Source of the DNA: Silene latifolia
Lineage: Eukaryota; Streptophyta; Magnoliopsida; Caryophyllales; Caryophyllaceae
DNA: 64,000 nt
Assembly (NCBI RefSeq): GCF_048544455.1
Contig: NC_133526.1
Span: 5,286,001 to 5,350,000 of the forward strand
Direction: 5' to 3'
Shown: piece after piece, positions 45,166 to 57,278 of the stretch
Position numbering within the stretch: the first letter of the stretch is position 1
How the letters are laid out: each line of letters begins with the position of its first letter
Position numbers and translations under genes: made by a program
Notes under the pieces: model-generated
What the model saw: only the letters and a program-made list of their open reading frames with translations
Told to the model about the DNA's origin: nothing
Databases searched by the model: none

Positions 45166-47069
45166 TTAAGCGGCATAAATACAACAAAGCCATTTTTTCT
45201 GCAATAAACAAAACAAAAAAGGGTCAATATGCAAACTTAAAATCACAAAGTACAATTCTCATATAGCATACTATTGTTTTGGTCGAGCTATTATACGGAT
45301 AACGTCTTTGCGGTAAATAAATGCTATATCCGTGTTAGAAATAATTAGTCTTGTTGACATCGTTATACGCAAATAACCATAACATATTTAAACACAAATT
45401 CTCAAATAAAACCGTATTACGGCGTAACGTATGCAGAATTAGCTTTATTTATATATATATATAATACAAAAGGTGCATGTGCTAATATGAGACAGTTATA
45501 TGTTGCATAATGATACAAAGAATACCAATGAAGAACTTCTACTTATGATTTAAAAAATAAGATCACGTGATTAAATGATTTATAATTCGGATTTTCTAAC
45601 GTGTACCCAAGAACACACGTGAATAAGCTAATTAAAGAAATATTGTTGAAAATATATCATGAAAAATTGAAGTACAAACTCATATTTACCACAACTAGTT
45701 AAATAATCTTGAAAATCTTTCTCTGATTAGCAACACGTTAAAAAAACCGTTAATAATTATAATTAAATGAGTTTACATACCGATGCCTTTGGTTGGTGAT
45801 CGACTTGTTGTGGTTTGTGATCCATATTTTGATCAAATTTTTGAGGAGGTGGCATGCCGCCAACTGCAGTTCCATTGATTTTCTTTTGATCCCTTGCTTT
45901 GTTGAAAATTACTGTAAAGCCCTCTGCTGAAGCTGGATTATTTACATCCCATTCTCCAAACTTTGGCAAGGGTCTACCTCTTCCATTAGCTGCCTGCTGC
46001 TTTTTCAAAAAAAAAAAATTATTCGAAAATATTAGATCTCGCTTTCAATTTGTTGCGTAGTTAAGATTTAAAGTTAAAAGTGATTCGATTAAAGTATAAA
46101 TTAGAAATTTGAGGCGTAAATGGTGAATATCTTAGTACACACCATTAAAAAAATGAGGACAAATTAAAAAATATATAATGTTGTCATATAAGGTTTGAAT
46201 AATTATGGAGACAAACACGCCTATCAACCAATTGCGTAGTTAAGATTCAAAGTTTTAAGTTATGGGATTAAAGCATAGAGTAAAAGTTTGAAAAGACATC
46301 GATATTGTCAACAGTGGACACCCCGGATGATAACATGAAAAAATGAGGAGACATATTAATAACATAGTCGACATAAGAAAAGACATAATGTTATACTCCC
46401 TCATATTCACTATTTTCTTCCCTATTTCCTTAAACGGATTATTCAGGTTTTCTTCCCCTTTCTTATTTTGGAAACTTTTACTCTTATTTTATTCATCCCT
46501 TTCTCTTATTACCAAACCCCACCCAACTTTTACTCTTATTTTATTCATTCCTCTCTCCTATCACCAAACCTCACCTAACTCATAATTTCTTATTTAATTT
46601 CTAATTATTCATTCATCTCTCGAATTCACAAACCCAACCATCTTCCTTTATTCATTCTTTAATCATCTCCTAAAATCTTGTGCCCACATCAAAGGGAAAG
46701 AAAACCCCGAATAGGAGGGAGTATAATATTGAATAATTTTGAAGATAAAACACGTTTATAACTAAGTTAAAGATAACCGTATGGAAATTATGGATGCAAC
46801 AATCCGCCCTATATATGAGATCAAGGATCAAGTATTGTAAATTTGAACAAAAATTTATGTAAAACAATATTGTTACAATTTACGTTAGTTACTTAGTTTG
46901 AGTGTTATAAATACCGTTGTCCATTATATATTCTTCCTTAAGAATTTTAATAATCGAAAAAGTTAATGGAAAATAACAAAAAATATACGGCATTCAAGTT
47001 AATGGCTAATAACATGTTCCCTTAGAAAAACCGTTTGAATTATTAAGAAATGTGACGTACCGATGCCAT
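45166..47069 (-). CDS. NOI/RIN4-family small membrane-anchored protein, three exons
   Basis: Minus-strand exons: 47,069-47,061 (MAS), about 45,999-45,781 and 45,198-45,166. The protein is about 86 aa. Exon 2 carries the NOI motif PLPKFGEWDVNNPASAEGFT, with the P-x-FG-x-W core that in RIN4 is the AvrRpt2 protease cleavage site. Exon 3 is KKWLCCIYAA followed by a stop. The adjacent cysteines after basic residues match the lipid-modified C-terminus that anchors RIN4 and NOI proteins to the plasma membrane. Both donors fit (tcg|GTACGT, tcg|GTATGT). The exon 2 acceptor has three in-frame AG options 3 bp apart at 46,000, 45,997 and 45,994. RIN4-type proteins act in immune signalling. For short NOI proteins this is inferred. 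Intron 1 contains a MITE. Confidence 0.88.
46396..46721. mobile_element. Stowaway-like MITE in NOI intron 1 (326 bp)
   Basis: Ends CTCCCTCATATTCACTATT and, inverted, CTCCCTCCTATTCGGGGTTTTC, flanked by TA. The right half has ttattttattcattcc-type words seen also near 24.7 kb and 62.1 kb. Confidence 0.65.
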
Positions 47070-47205
47070 CTATGATGATCGCAGGAAGCAATGAACAACT
47101 AGGCAAGAAATTAAACAAAATTATTGAAGATCAAATGGAGAAACAGTTTATTAAAAGGATTAAAATATGTCTAAATAAAAAATAAAAGAGAAGAGTAACA
47201 AGTGC

Positions 47206-47216
47206 TCCTATATATG
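47206..47216 (-). promoter_or_regulatory. Candidate TATA box of the NOI gene
   Basis: The minus strand reads CATATATAGG about 140 bp upstream of the ATG. The retrotransposon C2 begins 192 bp further upstream, so the core promoter is intact but distal sequence has been pushed 11 kb away. Confidence 0.5.
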
Positions 47217-47407
47217 AAAATTAGAGGGAAGTAAAGGGTAAATGATAAAAATAAGAGCGAGTCATTAGGTAAAGCACATCTAATAATAAATAGCTTAACC
47301 GTAATTATCTCTTATGTTTTTTTTTTTACTTTCTTTATTTTGCTTTTTACCGGCTCTAATTTAATCCAGTAAAATTGCCTAACAATATAAACAACTTTAA
47401 ATGTTTC

Positions 47408-48009
47408 TGATGGGGCATATTCTGTGCCCGCTGACCAAGTCAACATATTGAACGAGGTCAAAGATATCCACAAAGAAGAATGACTTAGACATCCCGGTAG
47501 ATCAGACCTTTCGGCTGCCGCCACAGGTCTCGGCATGGCAACCTACCGGTAAATGGGCACCTACCCGCGTACTCATATCCAAGAACCCTCGGCATGGAGT
47601 CAACCAGGCTCGTCGGCTGCCATAGGTCCCTCGGCCGAGGGTAGATCGATCTTTTCACCCGCCTTTGTGCCACTTGGCCCACTTGGCCACTACGTGACAA
47701 AAGGTGAAAGTCTATAAATACTCCTCAATCCTCATTGAGGAAGGGATCCAGAATCTAACCTAGGAACCCCTTAAATTGGTATTATCTCTCTCATCTCTCT
47801 ACAATACACGTCATCAAGCAACATACTACTTAATCACAATAAGTTCACTGACTTGAGCGTCGGAGTGAGTACGCTTGGCACAAAGCCAAGCCCTCAGTTT
47901 GCTCGTTGTTGCAGGAGAAAGCCGAGGAGAGCAATCAAGGCTAGAAGAGGCATTATTCGACAAAGCTAGCGTGGTAAACAAACTTGATTCGGAATTCATA
48001 CCCGGAACA
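47408..48009 (+). mobile_element. C2 5' LTR (602 bp)
   Basis: TGATGGGG...CCGGAACA. The TATA box CTATAAATAC is at 47,712-47,721, followed at once by the stem CCTCAA/TTGAGG. Confidence 0.95.
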
Positions 48010-48011
48010 AT

Positions 48012-48029
48012 TGGCGCCGTCTGTGGGAA
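48012..48029 (+). other. C2 primer-binding site
   Basis: TGGCGCCGTCTGTGGGAA begins two bases after the 5' LTR. This TGGCGCC-type site is usual in Tat and Athila elements. Confidence 0.85.
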
Positions 48030-48739
48030 GGAGATACTAGAAGCTAGTCATTCCCAAAAAAAAAAAAAAAAAAAAACCCACCCAACAAGCTAAGAGGATG
48101 TCAAAAGAACAAGAGGTGTTCGTGAATCAAAGAGCCCCTCCACCCTAAGATACCGTCCACAGTTCAGGTTGTGCGGCCCTCCACCACCAAAGGATAATTC
48201 AACCGAGTTCGGGATGCCAATAATGCCGATACGCCCGCCCGCCGACCAGTCACCGTCATGGGGCGTGTGGTTGATGCGGCAAAAGCCGACGACTCCCCCG
48301 GACCTAATTGTCGGCGCGCGGCTCACACTGTCACACCGACAAGAGCGGCGGGACCCGTCCGGAGGCTAGGGCCCAAAAGGTGACTCCGAGAAACTCGAAC
48401 GAAGCACTAAGAGAGGCTGAGCCTACCAAGACGCCGGGGGAGCCCAGAGTGTCGGTGGTAGAACTAAGCCCTTCCCGCACTCGCGGAAGGACGATGTCGC
48501 CGCGACGCCCACGAGGCATGCCCCGGACGAGCGAAAGGAGTCCGACTCACCGAGTCGGAGAGAAGGAGTCCGACTCACCCGAGTCGAAGAAGGAGTCCGA
48601 CTCACCAGAGTCGGAGAAGAAGCCCTTCCCGCCACGGGGAGAGGGGCCGGACTAGGGATGCGAGGAGCCGATCGCCGCGTGTCATTAGACACGTGGTCGG
48701 TCGGAACAACCCCTCGGTGCCTACGTCCTAGAGACCCCA
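48030..48739 (+). other. C2 leader
   Basis: Between the primer site and gag. It holds an A22 run at about 48,056-48,077. A segment near 48,318-48,348 (cggctcacactgtcacaccg onward) matches the C1 3' tandem-repeat monomer. Triplicated gagtccgactcaccg-type repeats lie at about 48,537-48,620. The open frames here are not convincing proteins. Confidence 0.6.
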
Positions 48740-49500
48740 GTGCCGCCAAAGCTAAAGCTACCGTCTATATCATACAAAGGAGAGGGCGACCCAACCGATC
48801 ATGCCGAGGCTTTCGAATCTCACATGTCGGTATGGGAGCAACCCGACGAGGTCCGTGCCGAGTTTTCCCAACGACCTTGGTTGGAATGGCGCAAAGGCGG
48901 TACAAGGGATCGCCCGATGGGTCGGTATACTCCTATTCCGACCTAAGAGACGCGTTTTTGGCCCAAAGATCTACCAATAAAAGGAGAGCCGTCGAGACAT
49001 CGGATCTCCCGACCATCGAGCGAGAGGGAGGCGAGTCACTCCGAAGCTATGTGAAGAGGTTCGATGCCGTGGTTCGGCCAGACAGGGAGCCGAACAAATG
49101 AACTAGCGGCCTTCGCACTGATGAAGGGCCTCCCCAGAGGGGACTTGAAAAACGAGCTCATCAAGTGCGGTGGCCTGAGCCTTGAGTCCGCCAGGAAATT
49201 GGCCGACCAAGCCATTAAGGTCGAAGACTATCACAAAATATGGATAGGCCACGGCGAGGCCGGCACTCGAAAGAAAGAGTCACCGGGAGGATAAGCCGGA
49301 TGAAGGGCGCCGTGACAATAATAGGTCGCGGACCGACAGGCCCGCCAGGGAAGCGAGAACCCGGCGGACGGGGGGAGTTCGGTCCGTACTACCATAAGAA
49401 GTACAAAGATCACACCCCCGGTCGTATCGGCCGCAGAGGTCTTCTCCCGAGCGAAACGAGGGGCGAGAAGTGGGAAAGGCCCCCAAACCTAGGGGGACGG
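48740..49500 (+). pseudogene. C2 gag, frameshifted
   Basis: Three frames together give a gypsy-type gag: GDPTDHAEAFESHMSVWEQ in 48,740-48,946, YSYSDLRDAFLAQ and ESLRSYVKRFDAVV in the 48,658-49,101 frame, and LPRGDLKNELIKCGG in 49,064-49,294. These match the Retrotrans_gag domain (PF03732), which builds the virus-like particle. At least two frame changes break it. A basic Arg/Gly-rich tail precedes the zinc knuckle. Confidence 0.75.
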
Positions 49501-50600
49501 TGACACGAGCCATGTCTTTGCGAGTACCACGGCCACACCGGTCACTTAACCAACGATCACCGGCATTTGAAGAATGCCATTGAAGAGCTGATCCGGAAGG
49601 GGAGCCTCGGCAAATATGTTGCCGGAGGTCAAAAGACTAACACCGGCGGCTCAGATAAAAAGTCCGTCTTTGAACGGATAGGGACAATTCATGTTGTCAT
49701 CGGGGAAACGAGAACGGCGGATCGCTCGCGGACACAAACGGCACTGAACGGACCGTATCGGGCGTCAACTTCGTGCCCACTACAATGCCCGCGCTTCCAA
49801 CATCCCGAACATAACTATTGGGAAGGAGGACTACGAAGGAATCATCGCCCCACATAGCGACCCACTCGTAGTCCACTTAGACATAGCTAACCACCCGGTC
49901 ATGAGATGCCCGATTGACACGGGTGCTTACACGAACATCATGTTCGGGAGTGCTTTACGGGGCTCGGCCTGAAAATTGCGGACCTTAGCCCATGCACCAA
50001 CCCATTGTACGGCTTCTCCGGCAGGCTTGGTCCCCCTGGGGTCTATCAAGTTACCGGTGATGTTCGGCCAATCTGACGCGGCCAAGAATGTGATGTCCGA
50101 GTTCGTGGTCATCGACGGCTCATCCGCATACAACGTGCTCATCGGCCGTGTCACCCTGAGTGAGGTCGATGCTGTAATGTCCATCCGGGCCCTGACACTG
50201 ATGTATATCTCGGACCGCGGGGAGGTTCATAAACTCGTCTCAAAGAACGAAAAAGACGAGGTGGTCAACGTCCAAATATCGGCCAGAGGATGCAACATGC
50301 AATCCTTCAAAGTGGCAAAGAAAGAGGAAAAAGGGAAGAACCCATCCTTAAGACAGGAGGACGAACCGATGAGCACCAACCACGTCGCCATGGTCGAAGG
50401 GGTTGAGACCGAACAGATAGAGATTGATCCAGGGCGCACCGTGATCGCTTCGGTGTCGGCCCGGAACCAAAATTCGGGCCGATCTCCTGAGACCTGCCGA
50501 GAAGGAACAAGGACGTCTTTGCGTACTCGGCCCACCGAGATGCCAGGTGTAAGCCGAGAAGTCATCGTTCACAAGCTGAACGTACTCCCCGCCGCTCGCC
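49501..50600 (+). pseudogene. C2 zinc knuckle and aspartic protease, frameshifted
   Basis: CEYHGHTGHLTNDHRHLK (about 49,525-49,580) is a knuckle whose last Cys is His; C1 keeps Cys (GHLTDNCRHLK). The protease active site RCPIDTGAYTNIMF lies at about 49,903-49,945, with the catalytic DTG intact. VVIDGSSAYNVLIGRVTLSE follows at about 50,107-50,166 in the open frame 49,976-50,605. The retropepsin cleaves Gag-Pol. Frames change between the DTG and the later part. Confidence 0.8.
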
Positions 50601-51480
50601 CGTGAAGCGGAGGATGAGAAACTCCTCGGCCGAGAAGGAAGATGCCATCAAGGCCGAGGTTGATAAGTTGTTAGATGCAGGCTTTATCATCCCTTGTACA
50701 TACCCTGAATGGCTAGCTAATGTTGTAATGGTTAAAAAGTCATCAGGAGGGTGGAGGATGTGTGTTGATTTTACGCAACTTAATAAAGCATGCCCGAAAG
50801 ATTGCTACCCCTTGCCTCGGATAGATAGTTTAATAGACGCAACGGCAGGCTACACAATCTTGAGCACCGCTCGACGCCTTTTCGGGGATACCATCGGTAT
50901 TCATGGCGAGAGGAAGACATGCCTAAATGCGCATTCATCACCATACACGGCACCTACATGTACAAGATGATGCCGTTTGGTTTGAAAAACGCCGGCGCGA
51001 CTTACACAAGACTGGTGGACAAAGTGTTCCAGAATCAAAAAGGGCGAAACATTGAGGCTTACGTCGACGATGCTATTGTCAAAAGCAAGTCCGACGGCGA
51101 GCACCTAGCCGATTTACACGAGACATTTTGTTCACTAAGGAAATACAAGATGAAGCTTAACCCTACAAAGTGCAACTTCGAACCGGCCGGCAAATTCCTC
51201 GGCGTGCTTGTTAGCGCCTGGGGAATTGATGCCAATCCGAGAGAAAGTCCAAGCAATTCTAGACTGCCGGAGCCAAGGAATCGCAAAGAGGTTATGATAT
51301 CGACCGGGAGGATGGCGGCCCTTGCCCGTTTTATCTCTCGGTCAGCCGACAAGAGCACCCCATTCTTCAAAGTGCTAAAAGGGAATAAAGACTTCTCTGG
51401 GGGAGGAACAGAGCACGGCTTTCAAACAACCGAAGGCCCATCGCAAACTCTCCCCGACCCGTCCCGCACCGACGCCTGGG
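50601..51480 (+). pseudogene. C2 reverse transcriptase, frameshifted
   Basis: Motifs are in order: EVDKLLDAGFIIPCTYPEWL, GGWRMCVDFTQLNKACPKD, YPLPRIDSLIDATAGY, then a broken patch (about 50,865-50,930), then MPFGLKNAGATYTRLVDKVF and the catalytic EAYVDDAIVKS at about 51,055-51,085. LNPTKCNF and the thumb follow. The frame changes in the broken patch, where the first catalytic Asp region should lie. Confidence 0.85.
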
Positions 51481-52052
51481 AAACGCTATATCTATATTTA
51501 GCAAGAACCTCGGCCGCGGTCGATCGTAATCGTCGAGAAGAAAACAAGCAAGCAGCGACCCAATATACTTTATCGCCATACACTGTTGCCGCCGAGAGAA
51601 ACTACCCGCTGATTGAAAAAGCAGCCTTTGCCGTGGTTGTTGCCGCAAGGAAGTTGAAACCCTACTTCGACGCACATCCCATGACGGTCTTAACCGACCA
51701 GCCGTGGAGAAAACACTGGAAAAATTCGAACAATCAGCAGACTTATCAAATGGGCAAATGGAGCTATCCGGCTTCGGCATTCAATACAAACCAAGGCCTT
51801 CGATAAAAGGGCAAAGGCCGCGCAGACTTCTTGGCCGAGTGCACGTATCAGGAAGAATCGTGTCCCGGCATGTGGGAGGTATATACCGATGGATCCTCCA
51901 CAACGAACGGCTCGAGCCGCATCCTTATCATCAGCCCAAACGGGGACGAGTTCGAGTACGCTTTGAAGTTTACCTTCTCGACCTCAAACAACGAATCCGA
52001 ATATGAGGCGGTGATAACCGGAGTTGAGTTAGCCGAGAGCCGCGCGTAACAC
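51481..52052 (+). pseudogene. C2 dual RNase H region
   Basis: First the ordinary gypsy RNase H/connection: NYPLIEKAAFAVVVAARKLK and MTVLTDQP (about 51,600-51,705). Then a second, RVT_3-type RNase H in frame 51,831-52,049: WEVYTDGSSTTNGSS, FSTSNNESEYEAVITGVELA. A second RNase H after the first is a known hallmark of the Tat lineage. Frames differ between the two. Confidence 0.8.
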
Positions 52053-52479
52053 ATCATTTTGAAAACAGACCTCTCTTGGTGACTAACCAATACGAAGGAG
52101 AGTACTGGCTCGGGACGATGGGATGGTAAGATACCTGGAAAAGGTAAAAGCCGAGACCTCAAAATTGAAGTCATTCAAAATGCGACACATACCCAGTGTC
52201 CGAGAACAACCGGGCCGACGCTCTCTCAAAGCTGGCGATTCAACCATAAAGAATATCACCAACCGTCTTTGGTGGACATCGAGAACGCTAAAAGCATTGA
52301 CGAAACCATCGGCATGGTGTGCGACGTGGAAACCGAGACAACATGGATGACTCCGATAAAGGGGTATAAACTGTCAAATGAATTACCGGAGGACCGCAAC
52401 CTCTCACAAAAGATAAAGAGGATCGCAAAGAAGGTACTTGGTGTTTGAAGGAGAGTTATATAGGAGGTCCGCGACAAGG

Positions 52480-53588
52480 CCACTCCTAAGATGTGTCGGT
52501 CCAGTAGATGCGAGAGCTAATCTTGTGAAAATACACGAAGGCATCTGTGGGCATCACATGGGGCAAGAACACTAGCCCACAAAGCTCTCCGAGCCGGCTA
52601 CTTCGGCCCACCATGCTTGAGGATTCCGAAAACAAAACCGGAAAATGCAACAAGCGTCGGATGCACGCTCCGGTGATACACGCACCTTCCCGAGACCTCC
52701 GCAACCGGTGCTTAATCCCCTTCCCTTTGCACAATGGGGAATGGATCTACTAGGGCCATTTCCAACGGCATCCGGAGGAAGAAAGTTCCTAATCGTCGCC
52801 GTCGACTACTTCACCAAATGGGTTGAGGCGTGGCGTGCTCACGAAAATCTGCGGCGGCGTAAGAAAGGTGATCTGGGAAAATGTCATAACTCGTTTTGGG
52901 TTACCCCAAGTCATGGTGTTCGACCATGGCCGAGAATTTTGGAGTGACACAATAATGAGCTGGTTGGAAGAACTCGGCATCAAATTTGCATACTCCTCCG
53001 TCTCGCCACCCCCGAGCAACGGACAAAGGAGGGCGACCCCCATAAAACGATCCTCAACGGCTTGAAGAAGACAGTTGAAGACCTCAAGGGAAGATGGGCC
53101 GATGAGCTACCCGGCGTTCTATGGTCCCTCCGGACCACGGAGAAAGAGGCAACGGGGTACAGTCCTTTTCACCTAGTCTATGGGTCCGGCGATCCTGTAG
53201 ATTGAAAGCAACGGTGCCAACATTCGAACGGCCACTTTTAACCCGGGCGAAAAACGAGGAAGGCCTAAGAACCTCCCTGGACCTGGTCGAAGAAAGCCGA
53301 GATACGGCACGCCTCAACTTAGCAAGATATCGGAGCCGAATGAAAAGGGCCTACAACCGAAGAGTCCACAAAAGGGACTTAAAAGTAGGAGATCTGGTCC
53401 TAAGGAAGTCGGCCGCCACCAACAAAGGAAACATCCATGGCAAGTTGACGGCCAATCGGGAGGGTCCCTACAAGGTAGTTGAAGAAATGAGGCCGGGTAC
53501 ATACCGGCTGACGGACATGGGAGATGTACCCTTAATGAGCCATTGGAACACCGACAATCTCGTAAAAAATACTTTGTATAACAAATGA
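52480..53588 (+). pseudogene. C2 integrase, frameshifted
   Basis: The zinc-binding region is recognisable (GHHMG near 52,550; KCNKR near 52,645). The catalytic core has QWGMDLLGPFPTASGG and VAVDYFTKWVEAW (about 52,733-52,835), then VFDHGREFW. The position of the catalytic Glu reads NGQRRAT and appears lost or shifted. The C-terminus is intact: YRSRMKRAYNRRVHKRDLKV, GPYKVVEEMRPGTYRLTDMG, and stop at 53,586-53,588. At least three frame changes. Confidence 0.8.
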
Positions 53589-53845
53589 GTTGCCCAAAAC
53601 AATTGTTGGCACCCCAATGCATATTCATGTCTAATGAGGAGTCATCCAAGTTTTTCATCAAAGTGTTAATCCACCCCAATCGAAGGCATCCTAACATATG
53701 TACACAAAGAGACAGCTAAAACCTCGATCATCCCGGCCTTTAACGGGGTGACGGGGACGAGCCGATATGCTAACATATGTTCAACGGCGGTCAAAACGTA
53801 AACTCCGTTGCCCCGGTAACTAGCCGGGAAGAGACGAGTGAAACG

Positions 53846-54205
53846 CGACTACCCTCGGCAAATTAAGACCGAGCTTAAAGACGTTAAACACAGTTGAGAT
53901 ACGCATTCTAACTGCCTCGGCCAAGCCGAAGGTAAAAACGAAAAAGCGCTCAATTAATTAACGCAACTACCCTCGGCAAATTAAGACCGAGCTTAAAGAC
54001 GTTAAACACAACAGATACGCATTCTAACTGCCTCGGCCAAGCCGAAGGTAAAAACGAAAAAGCGCTCAATTAATTAACGCAACTACCCTCGGCAAATTAA
54101 GACCGAGCTTAAAGACGTTAAACACGGTTAAGATACGCATTCTAACGCCTCGGTGAAGCCAAAGGTAAAAACGAAAAGCGCTCAATTAATTAACGCCCAA
54201 GACAA
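53846..54205. repeat. C2 3' tandem array, 116-118 bp monomer, three copies
   Basis: The word acgttaaacac starts near 53,881, 53,999 and 54,115. Each unit holds accctcggcaaattaagacc, agatacgcattcta and gcgctcaattaattaacgc. It occupies the slot that holds a different 220-bp array in C1. Confidence 0.9.
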
Positions 54206-54501
54206 GTGAAGGGATAAACCAAATGCCACGGCCCGCCCGAGGCAAAGCAAGCAAAATTCTCATTAAGAAAAAGATAACGAGTTACAAGAAGGAGAAACAC
54301 AGGACGGCGTCCCCTTTGGGATAAGCCAAGACTCTACCTACCAGGGTCTTACAAAAATACAAGGAAAAGTAAAGCAAAAGGTTTCGATGGTTCTTTGAAG
54401 CGCCAAAAGGATGGCGAGGGAGAAAAGGCTTAATAGTTGGCCCCAGAATAGCTAAAGCTATCCGAGACGCCGGGTGAGCCCGGTGACGACCGCCCGTCTC
54501 C

Positions 54502-57080
54502 CTATGCCTGTTGTCGCTTGCCCTTACCGCCATCGCCAGTACGTTACCCTCGGTGAGCGGCTTAGGTGCAATCTGGGCGACCTTAGCATCCTCGGCTTTC
54601 TTGGCGCCCTTAGCATCCTCAAACCCTTATCCGCCGCAGCTTTCTTAGCAGCCTTAGCATCCTCAGCTGCCTTATCCGCCGCAGCTTTCTTAGCAGCCTT
54701 AGCATCCTCAGCTGCCTTCAGTCTGGCGGCCTCCTCCTTGGCCGCCCTCGTCTCCTCTACAAGGGCCGCCTTTGCGGCGGTCGCCTCCTCCTTCTTGGCC
54801 CTCGCGTCCTCGGCGGCCTTTATCCGCCGCAGCCTTCTCTTTAGCCTCGAGCCTATCGTCGAACAACTCGTCAAATTTTGTCCACGAGAAAGGAGCCATC
54901 CTGGATAGACCTCATCTATCACCTCCCGAAAGCTTCTTCGGTCGGTCCCTATACGAGCACACATGCGAGGGAGAATCGTGCTTTGAAGTGTCTCAATATC
55001 CTTCTCCCTTTGGGCAAGGATAGCACTAGTCTCCCTATGCGACTACGCTTGAGCCGATACGCCCTTTTCGACTCCTCCCTTTGGGCGACAACAACGTCGT
55101 AGCCGCCCTTGTACTGTCCCGTTCCTCCTTCAACTTGGCGGCGGCGGAATCGCAGCCTCTATCTTGGCCTTCTCGGCGACGCTGCTTCTCAATTTCCTCG
55201 ACCCGCGCTTGTGCGGCAAGGAGGTCAAGCTTAGCCTTCCCGGCCACCCCATTTGCGGCAACAACATCGAGCCTCAGCCGCTCTATCAACGGTCCCGTCT
55301 CGGCCAAGGCCTTTTCCCCGCTCCCTAATACGAGAGCCGGCCGGATCGGACCAAATCCCAATCTTCTTGCTCGCCTTTGTACCCTCCGCTATGAGCGGTC
55401 GTTGGATATCGACGCGAGTACGAGTCGACATTTTTTCCCGCCGCCCGCACGGGCCTCTTCTCAACTCGCCGCTCGCTCGGGATGGGACAGATGCGCCGGT
55501 TGATCTACAAAAATTCAACCAAAGAGTCCACGTCGCGTTCATGGACATACCGGAGCGGTCATCGGTATATCTAATGAGCCAGCTAAATCGAGCCGCAAGT
55601 TAGATCTGTACCGGAGGGCTTGCTCTTCTTGGCCGGTTGACCCGTTTCCTCGGCGCTGGCATTAACATGAGCGACGGAAGCAGAAGCATCGGTGGCATGG
55701 GTAGATCTTTTCCTCTTAAGCCTAAGCGGATATCCCTCAGCATCGGAATCCTCTCCATCGACAATGTCAACGATCTCCACCTCGGTGGAGGCGGAATCGA
55801 GGTTGACACCGTCGCCGCCTTAGACTTGGCTTTTCGGACCCGGCGAGGCAAGGCGGCAGCTACCTTGGCACTGGGCCGCCGTCTCGTCCAAGCCCTTCGG
55901 AGGTCGATGGCGACGGACGGCGGTCATTCACATCGACCTTCGGATTCTTCTCCGTAACATTTCCGTCTTTGTCCAGCCCCATCTTCTCGAGGAATTGCTC
56001 AGACAGAACGGGACCAAAGTGCTCTGTAAAAGAAACGAAGTGAAACTTAGACAAAGGGACATGTCAAGATACAAACAACGAAAAACATTAAAGCAGAAAT
56101 GGGCCTCACACCGACCCCACTCACCCTGTGCTAGGGCCGGTATGAGGCCGACATAGCAAAGCGGCTCGTCCATCAAGATGATTTGCGTCGGGCAACCAAA
56201 CCTTCGGCGCCCATCATCATCGACCTCGAAAAGCTTCGGTGCACTTCTCGTCCTCATTAAGATAGACATTCGCGGCGTCCATCTTATTCTTGCCCTTGGG
56301 GATCATCTTCTCACGCTCCCCTTTGCTCTCGCACCGCAAGTTGACGCGATGCTCAAAGGACCGAGGCAACAAATAATCATCTGGGACCTCGACATACACC
56401 CACCGTTCTTTCCAGGCCCTTGCGGGAGGAGAGCTTAGACACGGTGAGATAGCCTGGCTCGGCCGGACGCTATACCACCCCCGGCCGCCTTGAACATTCA
56501 TTCGAAGGAAATGCATCCGGCGAATAAATTTACCGTTGGGATCACCCCCTAAAGCGGCACACCACACAAAGCCGACTATAGTCCTAACGCAAACGGATGA
56601 AGCCGTGCCACCGCAACGTTCATCGCTTTGTATTATGGTGGAGACGTAAATATTGAGAGGAAACCGGAGACCATACTCCAGGTGTCTCATATATACACCG
56701 ATGTGACCCGGAGGAGGGCAACAGACGGTCTGATCCTCTCTAGGGATGACAATGTTGTACCCCTTGCCAAAAAAGAAGTGCTCTTCGAAAAATTCAGAGC
56801 CAGAGCAGCGGGCGAGCCCATCGGTCCAAGCACGATTGGGGCCGATGGTACAGGCATCGTAATGATGCAAGACTGTCGCCCTCTCCGCACCGGAAGGATT
56901 CCTTTCCTCATCATCGTCATCATCCTCCCACTGCTCCAGAACTCTGCGGTCAACTTCAGGGGAAGGAGACCTAGGGCCCCTCGACCTTAACGGAATTGCG
57001 GCTACCGCCTCCTCCTCATCAAAGCGCGACGGGGAACCCCCCGGCGCATGGGTACTGGGACCGGCGTCAGTAGAAGACAT
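54502..57080 (-). pseudogene. C2 antisense ORF (aORF), PF04195-like
   Basis: The minus-strand ATG ends at 57,080 (MSSTDAG...APGGSPSRFDEEE). The first 287 codons are open to 56,217. They contain an acidic run (EQWEDDDDDEE), the core CCPPPGHIGVYMRHLEYGLR, then RTIVGFVWC, and WVYVEVPDDYLLPRSFEHR. These parallel the C1 protein and, from memory, PF04195. After frame changes the region continues to an Ala/Lys/Glu coiled coil with a repeated AEDAKAAKKAAADK unit (about 54,620-54,720), ending ...KGKRQQA at 54,502. Full length would be about 860 aa. It has its own upstream TATA box. Function unknown. Confidence 0.75.
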
Positions 57081-57264
57081 GGTTCACAACAATTACTTAA
57101 ACAAAACAAAAAGTTGAAAAGGTTTTTTGGTTTACCTTGAAGAAAAGTGCTACGCCGACGTAAAAATTCTGAAGATCGGAAGAGAGGGAGAGACTTGGAA
57201 TTTTGGAAAGAAGAAAATTTTTGGAATGAATGAAATTATTAACCAATTTCACTTCAGAGATCTG

Positions 57265-57278
57265 GTATTTATAGGCAA
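57265..57278 (-). promoter_or_regulatory. TATA box of the C2 antisense ORF
   Basis: The minus strand reads GCCTATAAATACCA, about 190 bp before the aORF ATG, matching the C1 position. The flanking gggc(c/t)tttg/cccat words are also shared. Confidence 0.6.
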
